From Cinclus cinclus (Eukaryota; Chordata; Aves; Passeriformes; Cinclidae): DNA of 64,000 nucleotides. The notes under the pieces were generated by a model. It had not been told where the DNA came from and searched no databases. It saw only the letters and a list, made by a program, of their open reading frames with translations. Position numbers and translations under genes: made by a program. The first letter of the stretch is position 1; every line of letters begins with the position of its first letter. The stretch covers positions 7,285,833-7,349,832 of the forward strand of contig NC_085071.1 of assembly GCF_963662255.1 (NCBI RefSeq), written 5' to 3'. Of this stretch, positions 30,407 through 44,900 are shown piece after piece.

Positions 30407-33400
30407 CAAAAATTCCATAAGGACGAGGATTTCTCCCAGACCAAAGCTGCCCCCTCCTCCAAACCTGGCTGCCATCGTAGGCCCAAACGTGCCCTACAAA
30501 ATGACATCTGCCAAGTGGGCTCTTGAGTTTGGCTTCTTGGGGAAAAGTGCCTCCTTTCAAAGCAACTTGCCTAACTTGCCTGCGGCCCATGCGGGATTTT
30601 TGCCTACAAAAATTCCATAAGGACGAGGATTTCTCCCAGACCAAAGCTGCCCCCTCCTCCAAACCTGGCTGCCATCGGAGGCCCAAACGCGCCCTACAAA
30701 ATGACACCTGCCAAGTGGGCTCTTGAGTTTGGCTTCTTGGGGAAAAGTGACTCCTTTCAAAACCAACTTGCCTGCGTCCCGTCCCGGGCTTTTGCTACAA
30801 AAATTCCATAAGGACGAGGATTCCTCCCAGACCAAAGCTGCCCCCTCCGCCAAACCTGGCTGCCATCGGAGGCCCAAACGCGCCCTAGAAAATGACACCT
30901 GCCAAGTGGGCTCTTGAGTTTGGCTTTCTGGGGAAATGTGCCTCCTTTCGGAGTCAACTTGCCTGCGGCCAATGCAGGGCTTTTGCCTACAAAAATTCCA
31001 TAAGGACGAGGATTTCTCCCAGACCAAAGCTGCCACCTCCTCCAAACCTGGCTGCCATCGGAGGCCCAAACGCGCCCCACAAAATGACACCTGCATTGAG
31101 GGTTCTTGAGTTTGGCTTCCTGGGGAAAAGTGCCTCCTTTCGGAGTCAACTTGCCTGCGGCCCATGCAGGGCTTTTGCCTACAAAAATTCCAGAAGGACG
31201 AGGATTTCTCCCAGACCAAAGCTGCCCCCTCCTCCAAACCTGGCTGCCATCGGAGGCCCAAACGTGCACTACAAAATGACACCTGCCAAGTGGGCTCTTG
31301 AGTTTGGCTTCTTGGGTGGAAGTGCCTCCTTTCAAAGCCAACTTGCCTGCGGCCCGTCCTGGGCTTTTGCCTACAAAAATTCCATAAGGACGAGGATTTC
31401 TCCCAGACCAAAGCTGCCCCCTCCTCCAAACCTGGCTGCCATCGGAGGCCCAAACGCGCCCTACAAAATGACATCTGCCAAGTGGGCTCTTGAGTTTGGC
31501 TTCTTGCGGAAAAGTGCCTCCTTTCAAAGCCAACTTGCCTAACTAGCCTGCGGCCCGTGCTGGGCTTTAGACTACAAAAATTCCATAAGGACGAGGATTT
31601 CTCCCAGACCAAAGCTGCCCCCTCCTCCAAACCTGGCTGACATCGGTGGCCCAAACGCGCCCTAGAAAATGACACCTTCCAAGTGGGCTCTTGAGTTTGG
31701 CTTCTTGGGGAAAAGTGACTCCTTTCAAAACCAACTTGCCTGCGTCCCGTCCCGGGCTTTTGCTACAAAAATTCCATAAGGACGAGGATTCCTCCCAGAC
31801 CAAAGTTGCCCCCTCCTCCAAACCTGGCTGCCATCGGAGGCCCAAACGCGCCCTACAAAATGACATCTGCCAAGTGGGCTCTTGAGTTTGGCTTCTTGGG
31901 GAAAAGTGCCTCCTTTCGGAGTCAACTTGCCTGCGGCTCATGCAGGGGTTTTGAGTACAAAAATTCCATAAGGACGAGGATTTCTCCCAGACCAAAGCTG
32001 CCCCCTCCTCCAAACCTGGCTGCCATCGGAGGCCCAAACGCGCCCTACAAAATGACACCTGCCAAGTGGGCTCTTGAGTTTGGCTTCTTGGGGAAAATTG
32101 CCTCCTTTCGGAGTCAACTTGCCGGCGGCCCATGCAGGGCTTTTGCCTACAAAAATTCCATAAGGACGAGGATTCCTCCGAGACCAAAGCTGCCCCCTCC
32201 GCCAAACCTGGCTGCCATCGGAGGCCCAAACGCGCCCTACAAAATGACATCTGCCAAGCGGGCTCTTGAGTTTGGCTTCTTGGGGAAAAGTGCCTCCTTT
32301 CGGATTCAACTTGCCGGTGGCCCATGCAGGGCTTTTGCCTCCAAAAATTCCATAAGGACGAGGATTTCTCCCAGACTAAAGCTGCCCCCTCCTCCAAACC
32401 TGGCTGCCATCGGAGGCCGAAACGTGCCCTACAAAATGACATCTGCCAAGTGGGCTCTTGAGTTTGGCTTCTTGGGTGGAAGTACCTCCTTTCAAAGCCA
32501 ACTTGCCTGCGGCCCGTCCTGGGCTTTTGCCTACAAAAATTCCATAAGGACGAGGATTTCTCCCAGACCAAAGCTGCCCCCTCCTCCAAACCTGGCTGCC
32601 ATCGGAGGCCCAAACGCGCCCCACAAAATGACATCTGCATTGCGGGTTCTTGAGTTTGGCTTCTTGAGGAAAAGTGCCTCCTTTCGGAGCCAACATGCCT
32701 AACTTGCCTGCGGCCCATGCGGGGTTTTTGCCTACAAAAATTCCATAAGGACGAGGATTTCTCCCAGACCAAAGCTGCCCCCTCCTCCAAACCTGGCTGA
32801 CATCGGAGGCCCAAACGCGCCCTAGAAAATGACACCTGCCAAGTGGGCTCTTGAGTTTGGCTTCTTGGGGAAAAGTGCCTCCTTTCGGAGCCAACTTGCC
32901 TAACTTGCCTGCGGCCCGTCCTGGGCTTTTGCCTCCAAAAATTCCAGAAGGACGAGGATTTCTCCCAGACCAAAGCTGCCCCCTCCTCCAAACCTGGCTG
33001 CCATCGGAGGCCCAAACGCGCCCCACAAAATGACACCTGCATTGAGGGTTCTTGAGTTTGGCTTCCTGGGGAAAAGTGCCTACTTTCGGAGTCAACTTGC
33101 CTGCGGCCCATGCAGGGCTTTTGCCGACAAAAATTCCATAAGGACGAGGATTTCTCCCAGACCAAAGCTGCCCCCTCCTCCAAACCTGGCTGCCATTGGA
33201 GGCCCAAACGTGCCCTACAAAATGACACCTGCCAAGTGGGCTCTTGAGTTTGGCTTCTTGGGTGGAAGTGCCTCCTTTCAAAGCCAACTTGCCTGCGGCC
33301 CGTCCTGGGCTTTTGCCTACAAAAATTCCATAAGGACGAGGATTTCTGCCAGACCAAAGCTGCCCCCTCCTCCAAACCTGGCTGCCATCGGTGGCCCAAA

Positions 33401-36400
33401 CGCGCCCTACAAAATGACATCTGCCAAGTGGGCTCCTGAGTTTGTCTTCTTGGGGGAAAGTGCCTCCTTTCAAAGCCAACTTGCCTGCGGCCCGTGCTGG
33501 GCATTAGACTACAAAAATTCCATAAGGACGAGGATTTCTCCCAGACCAAAGCTGCCCCCTCCTCCAAACCTGGCTGCCATCGGAGGCCCAAACGCGCCCC
33601 ACAAAATGACATCTGCATTGAGGGTTCTTGAGTTTGGCTTCTTGGGGAAAAGTGCCTCCTTTCAAAGCCAACTTGCCTAACTTGCCTGCGGCCCATCCTG
33701 GGCTTTTGCTACAAAAATTCCATAAGGACGAGGATTTCTCCCAGACCAAAGCTGCCCCCTCCTCCAAACCTGGCTGCCATCAGAGGCCCAAACGCGCCCT
33801 ACAAAATGACATCTGCATTGTGGGTTCTTGAGTTTGGCTTCTTGGGGGAAAGTGCCTCCTTTCAAAGCAACTTGCCTAACTTGCCTGCGGCCCATGCGGG
33901 GTTTTTGCCTACAAAAATTCCATAAGGATGAGGATTTCTCCCAGACCAAAGCTGCCCCCTCCTCCAAACCTGGCTGCCATCGGAGGCCCAAACGCGCCCT
34001 ACAAAATGACACCTGCCAAGTGGGCTCTTGAGTTTGGCTTCTTGGGGAAAAGTGACTCCTTTCAAAACCAACTTGCCTGCGTCCCGTCCCGGGCTTTTGC
34101 TACAAAAATTCCATAAGGACGAGGATTCCTCCCAGACCAAAGCTGCCCCCTCCGCCAAACCTGGCTGCCATCGGAGGCCCAAACGCGCCCTACAAAATGA
34201 CATCTGCCAAGTGGGCTCTTGAGTTTGGCTTTCTGGGGAAATGTGCCTCCTTTCGGAGTCAACTTGCCTGCGGCCCATGCAGGGCTTTTGCCTACAAAAA
34301 TTCCATAAGGACGAGGATTTCTCCCAGACCAAAGCTGCCCCCTCCTCCAAACCTGGCTGCCATCGGAGGCCGAAACGTGCCCTACAAAATGACATCTGCC
34401 AAGTGGGCTCTTGAGTTTGGCTTCTTGGGTGGAAGTACCTCCTTTCAAAGCCAACTTGCCTGCGGCCCGTGCTGGGCTTTTGCCTACAAAAATTCCATAA
34501 GGACGAGGATTTCTCCCAGACCAAAGCTGCCCCCTCCTCCAAACCAGGCTGCCATCGGAGGCCCAAACGCGCCCCACAAAATGACACCTGCCAAGTGGGC
34601 TCTTGAGTTTGGCTTCTTGGGTGGAAGTGCCTCCTTTCAAAGCCAACTTGCCTGCGGCCCGTCCTGGGCTTTTGCCTACAAAAATTCCATAAGGACGAGG
34701 ATTTCTCCCAGACCAAAGCTGCCCCCTCCTCCAAACCTGGCTGCCATCGGAGGCCCAAACGCGCCCTACAAAATGACATCTGCCAAGTGGGCTCTTGAGT
34801 TTGGCTTCTTGCGGAAAAGTGCCTCCTTTCAAAGCCAACTTGCCTAACTAGCCTGCGGCCCGTGCTGGGCTTTAGACTACAAAAATTCCATAAGGACGAG
34901 GATTTCTCCCAGACCAAAGCTGCCCCCTCCTCCAAACCTGGCTGCCATCGGAGGCCCAAACGCGCCCCACAAAATGACATCTGCATTGAGGGTTCTTGAG
35001 TTTGGCTTCTTGGGGAAAAGTGCCTCCTTTCGGAGTCAACTTGCCTAACTTGCCTGCGGCCCATGCGGGGTTTTTGCCTACAAAAATTCCAGAAGGACGA
35101 GGATTTCTCCCAGGCCAAAGCTGCCCCCTCCTCCAAACCTGGCTGCCATCGGAGGCCCAAACGCGCCCTACAAAATGACACCTGCCAAGTGGGCTCTTGA
35201 GTTTGGCTTCTTGGGGAAAATTGCCTCCTTTCGGAGTCAACTTGCCGGCGGCCCATGCAGGGCTTTTGCCTACAAAAATTCCATAAGGACGAGGATTCCT
35301 CCGAGACCAAAGCTGCCCCCTCCGCCAAACCTGGCTGCCATCGGAGGCCCAAACGCGCCCTACAAAATGACATCTGCCAAGCGGGCTCTTGAGTTTGGCT
35401 TCTTGGGGAAAAGTGCCTCCTTTCGGAGTCAACTTGCCGGTGGCCCATGCAGGGCTTTTGCCTCCAAAAATTCCAGAAGGACGAGGATTTCTCCCAGACC
35501 AAAGCTGCCCCCTCCTCCAAACCTGGCTGCCATCGGAGGCCGAAACGTGCCCTACAAAATGACATCTGCCAAGTGGGCTCTTGAGTTTGGCTTCTTGGGT
35601 GGAAGTACCTCCTTTCAAAGCCAACTTGCCTGCGGCCCGTCCTGGGCTTTTGCCTACAAAAATTCCATAAGGACGAGGATTTCTCCCAGACCAAAGCTGC
35701 CCCCTCCTCCAAACCTGGCTGCCATCGGAGGCCCAAACGCGCCCTACAAAATGACATCTGCCAAGTGGGTTCTTGAGTTTGGCTTCTTGCGGAAAAGTGC
35801 CTCCTTTCAAAGCCAATTTGCCTAACTAGCCTGCGGCCCGTGCTGGGCTTTAGACTACAAAAATTCCATAAGGACGAGGATTTCTCCCAGACCAAAGCTG
35901 CCCCCTCCTCCAAACCTGGCTGCCATCGGAGGCCGAAATGCGCCCCACAAAATGACATCTGCATTGAGGGTTCTTGAGTTTGGCTTCTTGAGGAAAAGTG
36001 CCTCCTTTCGGAGTCAACTTGCCTAACTTGCCTGCGGCCCATGCGGGTTTTTTGCCTACAAAAATTCCATAAGGACGAGGATTTCTCCCAGACCAAAGCT
36101 GCCCCCTCCTCCAAACCTGGCTGCCATCGTAGGCCCAAACGTGCCCTACAAAATGACATCTGCCAAGTGGGCTCTTGAGTTTGGCTTCTTGGGGAAAAGT
36201 GCCTCCTTTCAAAGCAACTTGCCTAACTTGCCTGCGGCCCATGCGGGATTTTTGCCTACAAAAATTCCATAAGGACGAGGATTTCTCCCAGACCAAAGCT
36301 GCCCCCTCCTCCAAACCTGGCTGCCATCGGAGGCCCAAACGCGCCCTACAAAATGACACCTGCCAAGTGGGCTCTTGAGTTTGGCTTCTTGGGGAAAAGT

Positions 36401-39400
36401 GACTCCTTTCAAAACCAACTTGCCTGCGTCCCGTCCCGGGCTTTTGCTACAAAAATTCCATAAGGACGAGGATTCCTCCCAGACCAAAGCTGCCCCCTCC
36501 GCCAAACCTGGCTGCCATCGGAGGCCCAAACGCGCCCTAGAAAATGACACCTGCCAAGTGGGCTCTTGAGTTTGGCTTTCTGGGGAAATGTGCCTCCTTT
36601 CGGAGTCAACTTGCCTGCGGCCAATGCAGGGCTTTTGCCTACAAAAATTCCATAAGGACGAGGATTTCTCCCAGACCAAAGCTGCCCCCTCCTCCAAACC
36701 TGGCTGCCATCGGAGGCCCAAACGCGCCCCACAAAATGACACCTGCATTGAGGGTTCTTGAGTTTGGCTTCCTGGGGAAAAGTGCCTCCTTTCGGAGTCA
36801 ACTTGCCTGCGGCCCATGCAGGGCTTTTGCCTACAAAAATTCCAGAAGGACGAGGATTTCTCCCAGACCAAAGCTGCCCCCTCCTCCAAACCTGGCTGCC
36901 ATCGGAGGCCCAAACGTGCACTACAAAATGACACCTGCCAAGTGGGCTCTTGAGTTTGGCTTCTTGGGTGGAAGTGCCTCCTTTCAAAGCCAACTTGCCT
37001 GCGGCCCGTCCTGGGCTTTTGCCTACAAAAATTCCATAAGGACGAGGATTTCTCCCAGACCAAAGCTGCCCCCTCCTCCAAACCTGGCTGCCATCGGAGG
37101 CCCAAACGCGCCCTACAAAATGACATCTGCCAAGTGGGCTCTTGAGTTTGGCTTCTTGCGGAAAAGTGCCTCCTTTCAAAGCCAACTTGCCTAACTAGCC
37201 TGCGGCCCGTGCTGGGCTTTAGACTACAAAAATTCCATAAGGACGAGGATTTCTCCCAGACCAAAGCTGCCCCCTCCTCCAAACCTGGCTGACATCGGTG
37301 GCCCAAACGCGCCCTAGAAAATGACACCTTCCAAGTGGGCTCTTGAGTTTGGCTTCTTGGGGAAAAGTGACTCCTTTCAAAACCAACTTGCCTGCGTCCC
37401 GTCCCGGGCTTTTGCTACAAAAATTCCATAAGGACGAGGATTCCTCCCAGACCAAAGTTGCCCCCTCCTCCAAACCTGGCTGCCATCGGAGGCCCAAACG
37501 CGCCCTACAAAATGACATCTGCCAAGTGGGCTCTTGAGTTTGGCTTCTTGGGGAAAAGTGCCTCCTTTCGGAGTCAACTTGCCTGCGGCTCATGCAGGGG
37601 TTTTGAGTACAAAAATTCCATAAGGACGAGGATTTCTCCCAGACCAAAGCTGCCCCCTCCTCCAAACCTGGCTGCCATCGGAGGCCCAAACGCGCCCTAC
37701 AAAATGACACCTGCCAAGTGGGCTCTTGAGTTTGGCTTCTTGGGGAAAATTGCCTCCTTTCGGAGTCAACTTGCCGGCGGCCCATGCAGGGCTTTTGCCT
37801 ACAAAAATTCCATAAGGACGAGGATTCCTCCGAGACCAAAGCTGCCCCCTCCGCCAAACCTGGCTGCCATCGGAGGCCCAAACGCGCCCTACAAAATGAC
37901 ATCTGCCAAGCGGGCTCTTGAGTTTGGCTTCTTGGGGAAAAGTGCCTCCTTTCGGATTCAACTTGCCGGTGGCCCATGCAGGGCTTTTGCCTCCAAAAAT
38001 TCCATAAGGACGAGGATTTCTCCCAGACTAAAGCTGCCCCCTCCTCCAAACCTGGCTGCCATCGGAGGCCGAAACGTGCCCTACAAAATGACATCTGCCA
38101 AGTGGGCTCTTGAGTTTGGCTTCTTGGGTGGAAGTACCTCCTTTCAAAGCCAACTTGCCTGCGGCCCGTCCTGGGCTTTTGCCTACAAAAATTCCATAAG
38201 GACGAGGATTTCTCCCAGACCAAAGCTGCCCCCTCCTCCAAACCTGGCTGCCATCGGAGGCCCAAACGCGCCCCACAAAATGACATCTGCATTGCGGGTT
38301 CTTGAGTTTGGCTTCTTGAGGAAAAGTGCCTCCTTTCGGAGCCAACATGCCTAACTTGCCTGCGGCCCATGCGGGGTTTTTGCCTACAAAAATTCCATAA
38401 GGACGAGGATTTCTCCCAGACCAAAGCTGCCCCCTCCTCCAAACCTGGCTGACATCGGAGGCCCAAACGCGCCCTAGAAAATGACACCTGCCAAGTGGGC
38501 TCTTGAGTTTGGCTTCTTGGGGAAAAGTGCCTCCTTTCGGAGCCAACTTGCCTAACTTGCCTGCGGCCCGTCCTGGGCTTTTGCCTCCAAAAATTCCAGA
38601 AGGACGAGGATTTCTCCCAGACCAAAGCTGCCCCCTCCTCCAAACCTGGCTGCCATCGGAGGCCCAAACGCGCCCCACAAAATGACACCTGCATTGAGGG
38701 TTCTTGAGTTTGGCTTCCTGGGGAAAAGTGCCTACTTTCGGAGTCAACTTGCCTGCGGCCCATGCAGGGCTTTTGCCGACAAAAATTCCATAAGGACGAG
38801 GATTTCTCCCAGACCAAAGCTGCCCCCTCCTCCAAACCTGGCTGCCATTGGAGGCCCAAACGTGCCCTACAAAATGACACCTGCCAAGTGGGCTCTTGAG
38901 TTTGGCTTCTTGGGTGGAAGTGCCTCCTTTCAAAGCCAACTTGCCTGCGGCCCGTCCTGGGCTTTTGCCTACAAAAATTCCATAAGGACGAGGATTTCTG
39001 CCAGACCAAAGCTGCCCCCTCCTCCAAACCTGGCTGCCATCGGTGGCCCAAACGCGCCCTACAAAATGACATCTGCCAAGTGGGCTCCTGAGTTTGTCTT
39101 CTTGGGGGAAAGTGCCTCCTTTCAAAGCCAACTTGCCTGCGGCCCGTGCTGGGCATTAGACTACAAAAATTCCATAAGGACGAGGATTTCTCCCAGACCA
39201 AAGCTGCCCCCTCCTCCAAACCTGGCTGCCATCGGAGGCCCAAACGCGCCCCACAAAATGACATCTGCATTGAGGGTTCTTGAGTTTGGCTTCTTGGGGA
39301 AAAGTGCCTCCTTTCAAAGCCAACTTGCCTAACTTGCCTGCGGCCCATCCTGGGCTTTTGCTACAAAAATTCCATAAGGACGAGGATTTCTCCCAGACCA

Positions 39401-41775
39401 AAGCTGCCCCCTCCTCCAAACCTGGCTGCCATCAGAGGCCCAAACGCGCCCTACAAAATGACATCTGCATTGTGGGTTCTTGAGTTTGGCTTCTTGGGGG
39501 AAAGTGCCTCCTTTCAAAGCAACTTGCCTAACTTGCCTGCGGCCCATGCGGGGTTTTTGCCTACAAAAATTCCATAAGGATGAGGATTTCTCCCAGACCA
39601 AAGCTGCCCCCTCCTCCAAACCTGGCTGCCATCGGAGGCCCAAACGCGCCCTACAAAATGACACCTGCCAAGTGGGCTCTTGAGTTTGGCTTCTTGGGGA
39701 AAAGTGACTCCTTTCAAAACCAACTTGCCTGCGTCCCGTCCCGGGCTTTTGCTACAAAAATTCCATAAGGACGAGGATTCCTCCCAGACCAAAGCTGCCC
39801 CCTCCGCCAAACCTGGCTGCCATCGGAGGCCCAAACGCGCCCTACAAAATGACATCTGCCAAGTGGGCTCTTGAGTTTGGCTTTCTGGGGAAATGTGCCT
39901 CCTTTCGGAGTCAACTTGCCTGCGGCCCATGCAGGGCTTTTGCCTACAAAAATTCCATAAGGACGAGGATTTCTCCCAGACCAAAGCTGCCCCCTCCTCC
40001 AAACCTGGCTGCCATCGGAGGCCGAAACGTGCCCTACAAAATGACATCTGCCAAGTGGGCTCTTGAGTTTGGCTTCTTGGGTGGAAGTACCTCCTTTCAA
40101 AGCCAACTTGCCTGCGGCCCGTGCTGGGCTTTTGCCTACAAAAATTCCATAAGGACGAGGATTTCTCCCAGACCAAAGCTGCCCCCTCCTCCAAACCAGG
40201 CTGCCATCGGAGGCCCAAACGCGCCCCACAAAATGACACCTGCCAAGTGGGCTCTTGAGTTTGGCTTCTTGGGTGGAAGTGCCTCCTTTCAAAGCCAACT
40301 TGCCTGCGGCCCGTCCTGGGCTTTTGCCTACAAAAATTCCATAAGGACGAGGATTTCTCCCAGACCAAAGCTGCCCCCTCCTCCAAACCTGGCTGCCATC
40401 GGAGGCCCAAACGCGCCCTACAAAATGACATCTGCCAAGTGGGCTCTTGAGTTTGGCTTCTTGCGGAAAAGTGCCTCCTTTCAAAGCCAACTTGCCTAAC
40501 TAGCCTGCGGCCCGTGCTGGGCTTTAGACTACAAAAATTCCATAAGGACGAGGATTTCTCCCAGACCAAAGCTGCCCCCTCCTCCAAACCTGGCTGCCAT
40601 CGGAGGCCCAAACGCGCCCCACAAAATGACATCTGCATTGAGGGTTCTTGAGTTTGGCTTCTTGGGGAAAAGTGCCTCCTTTCGGAGTCAACTTGCCTAA
40701 CTTGCCTGCGGCCCATGCGGGGTTTTTGCCTACAAAAATTCCAGAAGGACGAGGATTTCTCCCAGGCCAAAGCTGCCCCCTCCTCCAAACCTGGCTGCCA
40801 TCGGAGGCCCAAACGCGCCCTACAAAATGACACCTGCCAAGTGGGCTCTTGAGTTTGGCTTCTTGGGGAAAATTGCCTCCTTTCGGAGTCAACTTGCCGG
40901 CGGCCCATGCAGGGCTTTTGCCTACAAAAATTCCATAAGGACGAGGATTCCTCCGAGACCAAAGCTGCCCCCTCCGCCAAACCTGGCTGCCATCGGAGGC
41001 CCAAACGCGCCCTACAAAATGACATCTGCCAAGCGGGCTCTTGAGTTTGGCTTCTTGGGGAAAAGTGCCTCCTTTCGGAGTCAACTTGCCGGTGGCCCAT
41101 GCAGGGCTTTTGCCTCCAAAAATTCCAGAAGGACGAGGATTTCTCCCAGACCAAAGCTGCCCCCTCCTCCAAACCTGGCTGCCATCGGAGGCCGAAACGT
41201 GCCCTACAAAATGACATCTGCCAAGTGGGCTCTTGAGTTTGGCTTCTTGGGTGGAAGTACCTCCTTTCAAAGCCAACTTGCCTGCGGCCCGTCCTGGGCT
41301 TTTGCCTACAAAAATTCCATAAGGACGAGGATTTCTCCCAGACCAAAGCTGCCCCCTCCTCCAAACCTGGCTGCCATCGGAGGCCCAAACGCGCCCTACA
41401 AAATGACATCTGCCAAGTGGGTTCTTGAGTTTGGCTTCTTGCGGAAAAGTGCCTCCTTTCAAAGCCAATTTGCCTAACTAGCCTGCGGCCCGTGCTGGGC
41501 TTTAGACTACAAAAATTCCATAAGGACGAGGATTTCTCCCAGACCAAAGCTGCCCCCTCCTCCAAACCTGGCTGCCATCGGAGGCCGAAATGCGCCCCAC
41601 AAAATGACATCTGCATTGAGGGTTCTTGAGTTTGGCTTCTTGAGGAAAAGTGCCTCCTTTCGGAGTCAACTTGCCTAACTTGCCTGCGGCCCATGCGGGT
41701 TTTTTGCCTACAAAAATTCCATAAGGACGAGGATTTCTCCCAGACCAAAGCTGCCCCCTCCTCCAAACCTGGCTG
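30407..41775. repeat. 5652-bp higher-order repeat, two tandem copies
   Basis: The array from 30407 repeats from 36059 with a fixed offset of 5652 bp (about 29 monomers), and agreement continues to 36123 / 41775. Rare markers recur at exactly this distance, for example CATCGTAGG near 30475 and 36127, and the GGGCATTAGAC variant near 33500 and 39152. The open frames predicted in the two halves are the same. The only difference noticed is TGCCACCTCC (about 31034) versus TGCCCCCTCC. This is either a very recent unequal exchange or an assembly duplication. Confidence 0.88.
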
Positions 41776-41971
41776 ACATCGGAGGCCCAAACGCGCCCTA
41801 GAAAATGACACCTGCCAAGTGGGCTCTTGAGTTTGGCTTCTTGGGGAAAAGTGACTCCTTTCAAAACCAACTTGCCTGCGTCCCGTCCCGGGCTTTTGCT
41901 ACAAAAATTCCATAAGGACGAGGATTCCTCCCAGACCAAAGCTGCCCCCTCCTCCAAACCTGGCTGCCATT

Positions 41972-44900
41972 GGAGGCCCAAACGCGCCCTACAAAATGAC
42001 ATCTGCCAAGTGGGCTCTTGAGTTTGGCTTTCTGGGGAAAAGTGCCTACTTTCGGAGTCAACTTGCCTGCGGCTCATGCAGGGCTTTTGCCTACAAAAAT
42101 TCCATAAGGACGAGGATTTCTCCCAGAACAAAGCTGCCCCCTCCTCCAAACCTGGCTGCCATCGGAGGCCCAAACGCGCCCTACAAAATGACACCTGCCA
42201 AGTGGGCTCTTGAGTTTGGCTTCTTGGGGAAAATTGCCTCCTTTCGGAGTCAACTTGCCGGCGGCCCATGCAGGGCTTTTGCCTACAAAAATTCCATAAG
42301 GACGAGGATTCCTCCCAGACCAAAGCTGCCCCCTCCGCCAAACCTGGCTGCCATCGGAAGCCCAAACGCGCCCTACAAAATGACATCTGCCAAGCGGGCT
42401 CTTGAGTTTGGCTTCTTGGGGAAAAGTGCCTCCTTTCGGAGTCAACTTGCCGGTGGCCCATGCAGGGCTTTTGCCTCCAAAAATTCCATAAGGACGAGGA
42501 TTTCTCCCAGACCAAAGCTGCCCCCTCCTCCAAACCTGGCTGCCATCAGAGGCCCAAATGCGCCCCACAAAATGACATCTGCCAAGTGGGCTCTTGAGTT
42601 TGGCTTCTTGGGGAAAAGTGCCTCCTTTCGGAGCCAACTTGCCTAACTTGCCTGCGGCCCGTCCTGGGCTTTTGCCTCCAAAAATTCCAGAAGGACGAGG
42701 ATTTCTCCCAGACCAAAGCTGCCCCCTCCTCCAAACCTGGCTGCCATCGGAGGCCCAAACGCGCCCCACAAAATGACACCTGCATTGAGGGTTCTTGAGT
42801 TTGGCTTCCTGGGGAAAAGTGCCTCCTTTCGGAGTCAACTTGCCTGCGGCCCATGCAGGGCTTTTGCCGACAAAAATTCCATAAGGACGAGGATTTCTCC
42901 CAGACCAAAGCTGCCCCCTCCTCCAAACCTGGCTGCCATTGGAGGCCCAAACGTGCCCTACAAAATGACACCTGCCAAGTGGGCTCTTGAGTTTGGCTTC
43001 TTGGGTGGAAGTGCCTCCTTTCAAAGCCAACTTGCCTGCGGCCCGTCCTGGGCTTTTGCCTACAAAAATTCCATAAGGACGAGGATTTCTCCCAGACCAA
43101 AGCTGCCCCCTCCTCCAAACCTAGCTGCCATCGGTGGCCCAAACGCGCCCTACAAAATGACATCTGCCAAGTGGGCTCCTGAGTTTGTCTTCTTGGGGGA
43201 AAGTGCCTCCTTTCAAAGCCAACTTGCCTGCGGCCCGTGCTGGGCTTTAGACTACAAAAATTCCATAAGGACGAGGATTTCTCCCAGACCAAAGCTGCCC
43301 CCTCCTCCAAACCTGGCTGCCATCGGAGGCCCAAACGCGCCCCACAAAATGACATCTGCATTGAGGGTTCTTGAGTTTGGCTTCTTGGGGAAAAGTGCCT
43401 CCTTTCGGAGCCAACTTGCCTAACTTGCCTGCGGCCCATCCTGGGCTTTTGCTACAAAAATTCCATAAGGACGAGGATTTCTCCCAGACCAAAGCTGCCC
43501 CCTCCTCCAAACCTGGCTGCCATCAGAGGCCCAAACGCGCCCTACAAAATGACATCTGCATTGTGGGTTCTTGAGTTTGGCTTCTTGGGGAAAAGTGCCT
43601 CCTTTCGGAGCCAACTTGCCTAACTTGCCTGCGGCCCATGCGGGGTTTTTGCCTACAAAAATTCCATAAGGACGAGGATTTCTCCCAGACCAAAGCTGCC
43701 CCCTCCTCCAAACCTGGCTGCCATCGGAGGCCCAAACGCGCCCTACAAAATGACACCTGCCAAGTGGGCTCTTGAGTTTGGCTTCTTGGGGAAAAGTGAC
43801 TCCTTTCAAAACCAACTTGCCTGCGTCCCGTCCCGGGCTTTTGCTACAAAAATTCCATAAGGACGAGGATTCCTCCCAGACCAAAGCTGCCCCCTCCTCC
43901 AAACCTGGCTGCCATCGGAGGCCCAAACGCGCCCTACAAAATGACATCTGCCAAGTGGGCTCTTGAGTTTGGCTTTCTGGGGAAAAGTGCCTCCTTTCGG
44001 AGTCAACTTGCCTGCGGCCCATGCAGGGCTTTTGCCTACAAAAATTCCATAAGGACGAGGATTTCTCCCAGACCAAAGCTGCCCCCTCCTCCAAACCTGG
44101 CTGCCATCGGAGGCCCAAACGTGCCCTACAAAATGACATCTGCCAAGTGGGCTCTTGAGTTTGGCTTCTTGGGTGGAAGTACCTCCTTTCAAAGCCAACT
44201 TGCCTGCGGCCCGTCCTGGGCTTTTGCCTACAAAAATTCCATAAGGACGAGGATTTCTCCCAGACCAAAGCTGCCCCCTCCTCCAAACCTGGCTGCCATC
44301 GGAGGACCAAACGCGCCCCACCAAATGACACCTGCATTGAGGGTTCTTGAGTTTGGCTTCCTGGGGAAAAGTGCCTCCTTTCGGAGTCAACTTGCCTGCG
44401 GCCCATGCAGCGCTTTTGCCTACAAAAATTCCAGAAGGACGAGGATTTCTCCCAGACCAAAGCTGCCCCCTCCTCCAAACCTGGCTGCCATCGGAGGCCC
44501 AAACGTGCCCTACAAAATGACACCTGCCAAGTGGGCTCTTGAGTTTGGCTTCTTGGGTGGAAGTGCCTCCTTTCAAAGCCAACTTGCCTGCGGCCCGTCC
44601 TGGGCTTTTGCCTACAAAAATTCCATAAGGACGAGGATTTCTCCCAGACCAAAGCTGCTCCCTCCTCCAAACCTGGCTGCCATCGGAGGCCCAAACGCGC
44701 CCTACAAAATGACATCTGCCAAGTGGGCTCTTGAGTTTGGCTTCTTGCGGAAAAGTGCCTCCTTTCAAAGCCAACTTGCCTAACTAGCCTGCGGCCCGTG
44801 CTGGGCTTTAGACTACAAAAATTCCATAAGGACGAGGATTTCTCCCAGACCAAAGCTGCCCCCTCCTCCAAACCTGGCTGCCATCGGAGGCCCAAACGCG

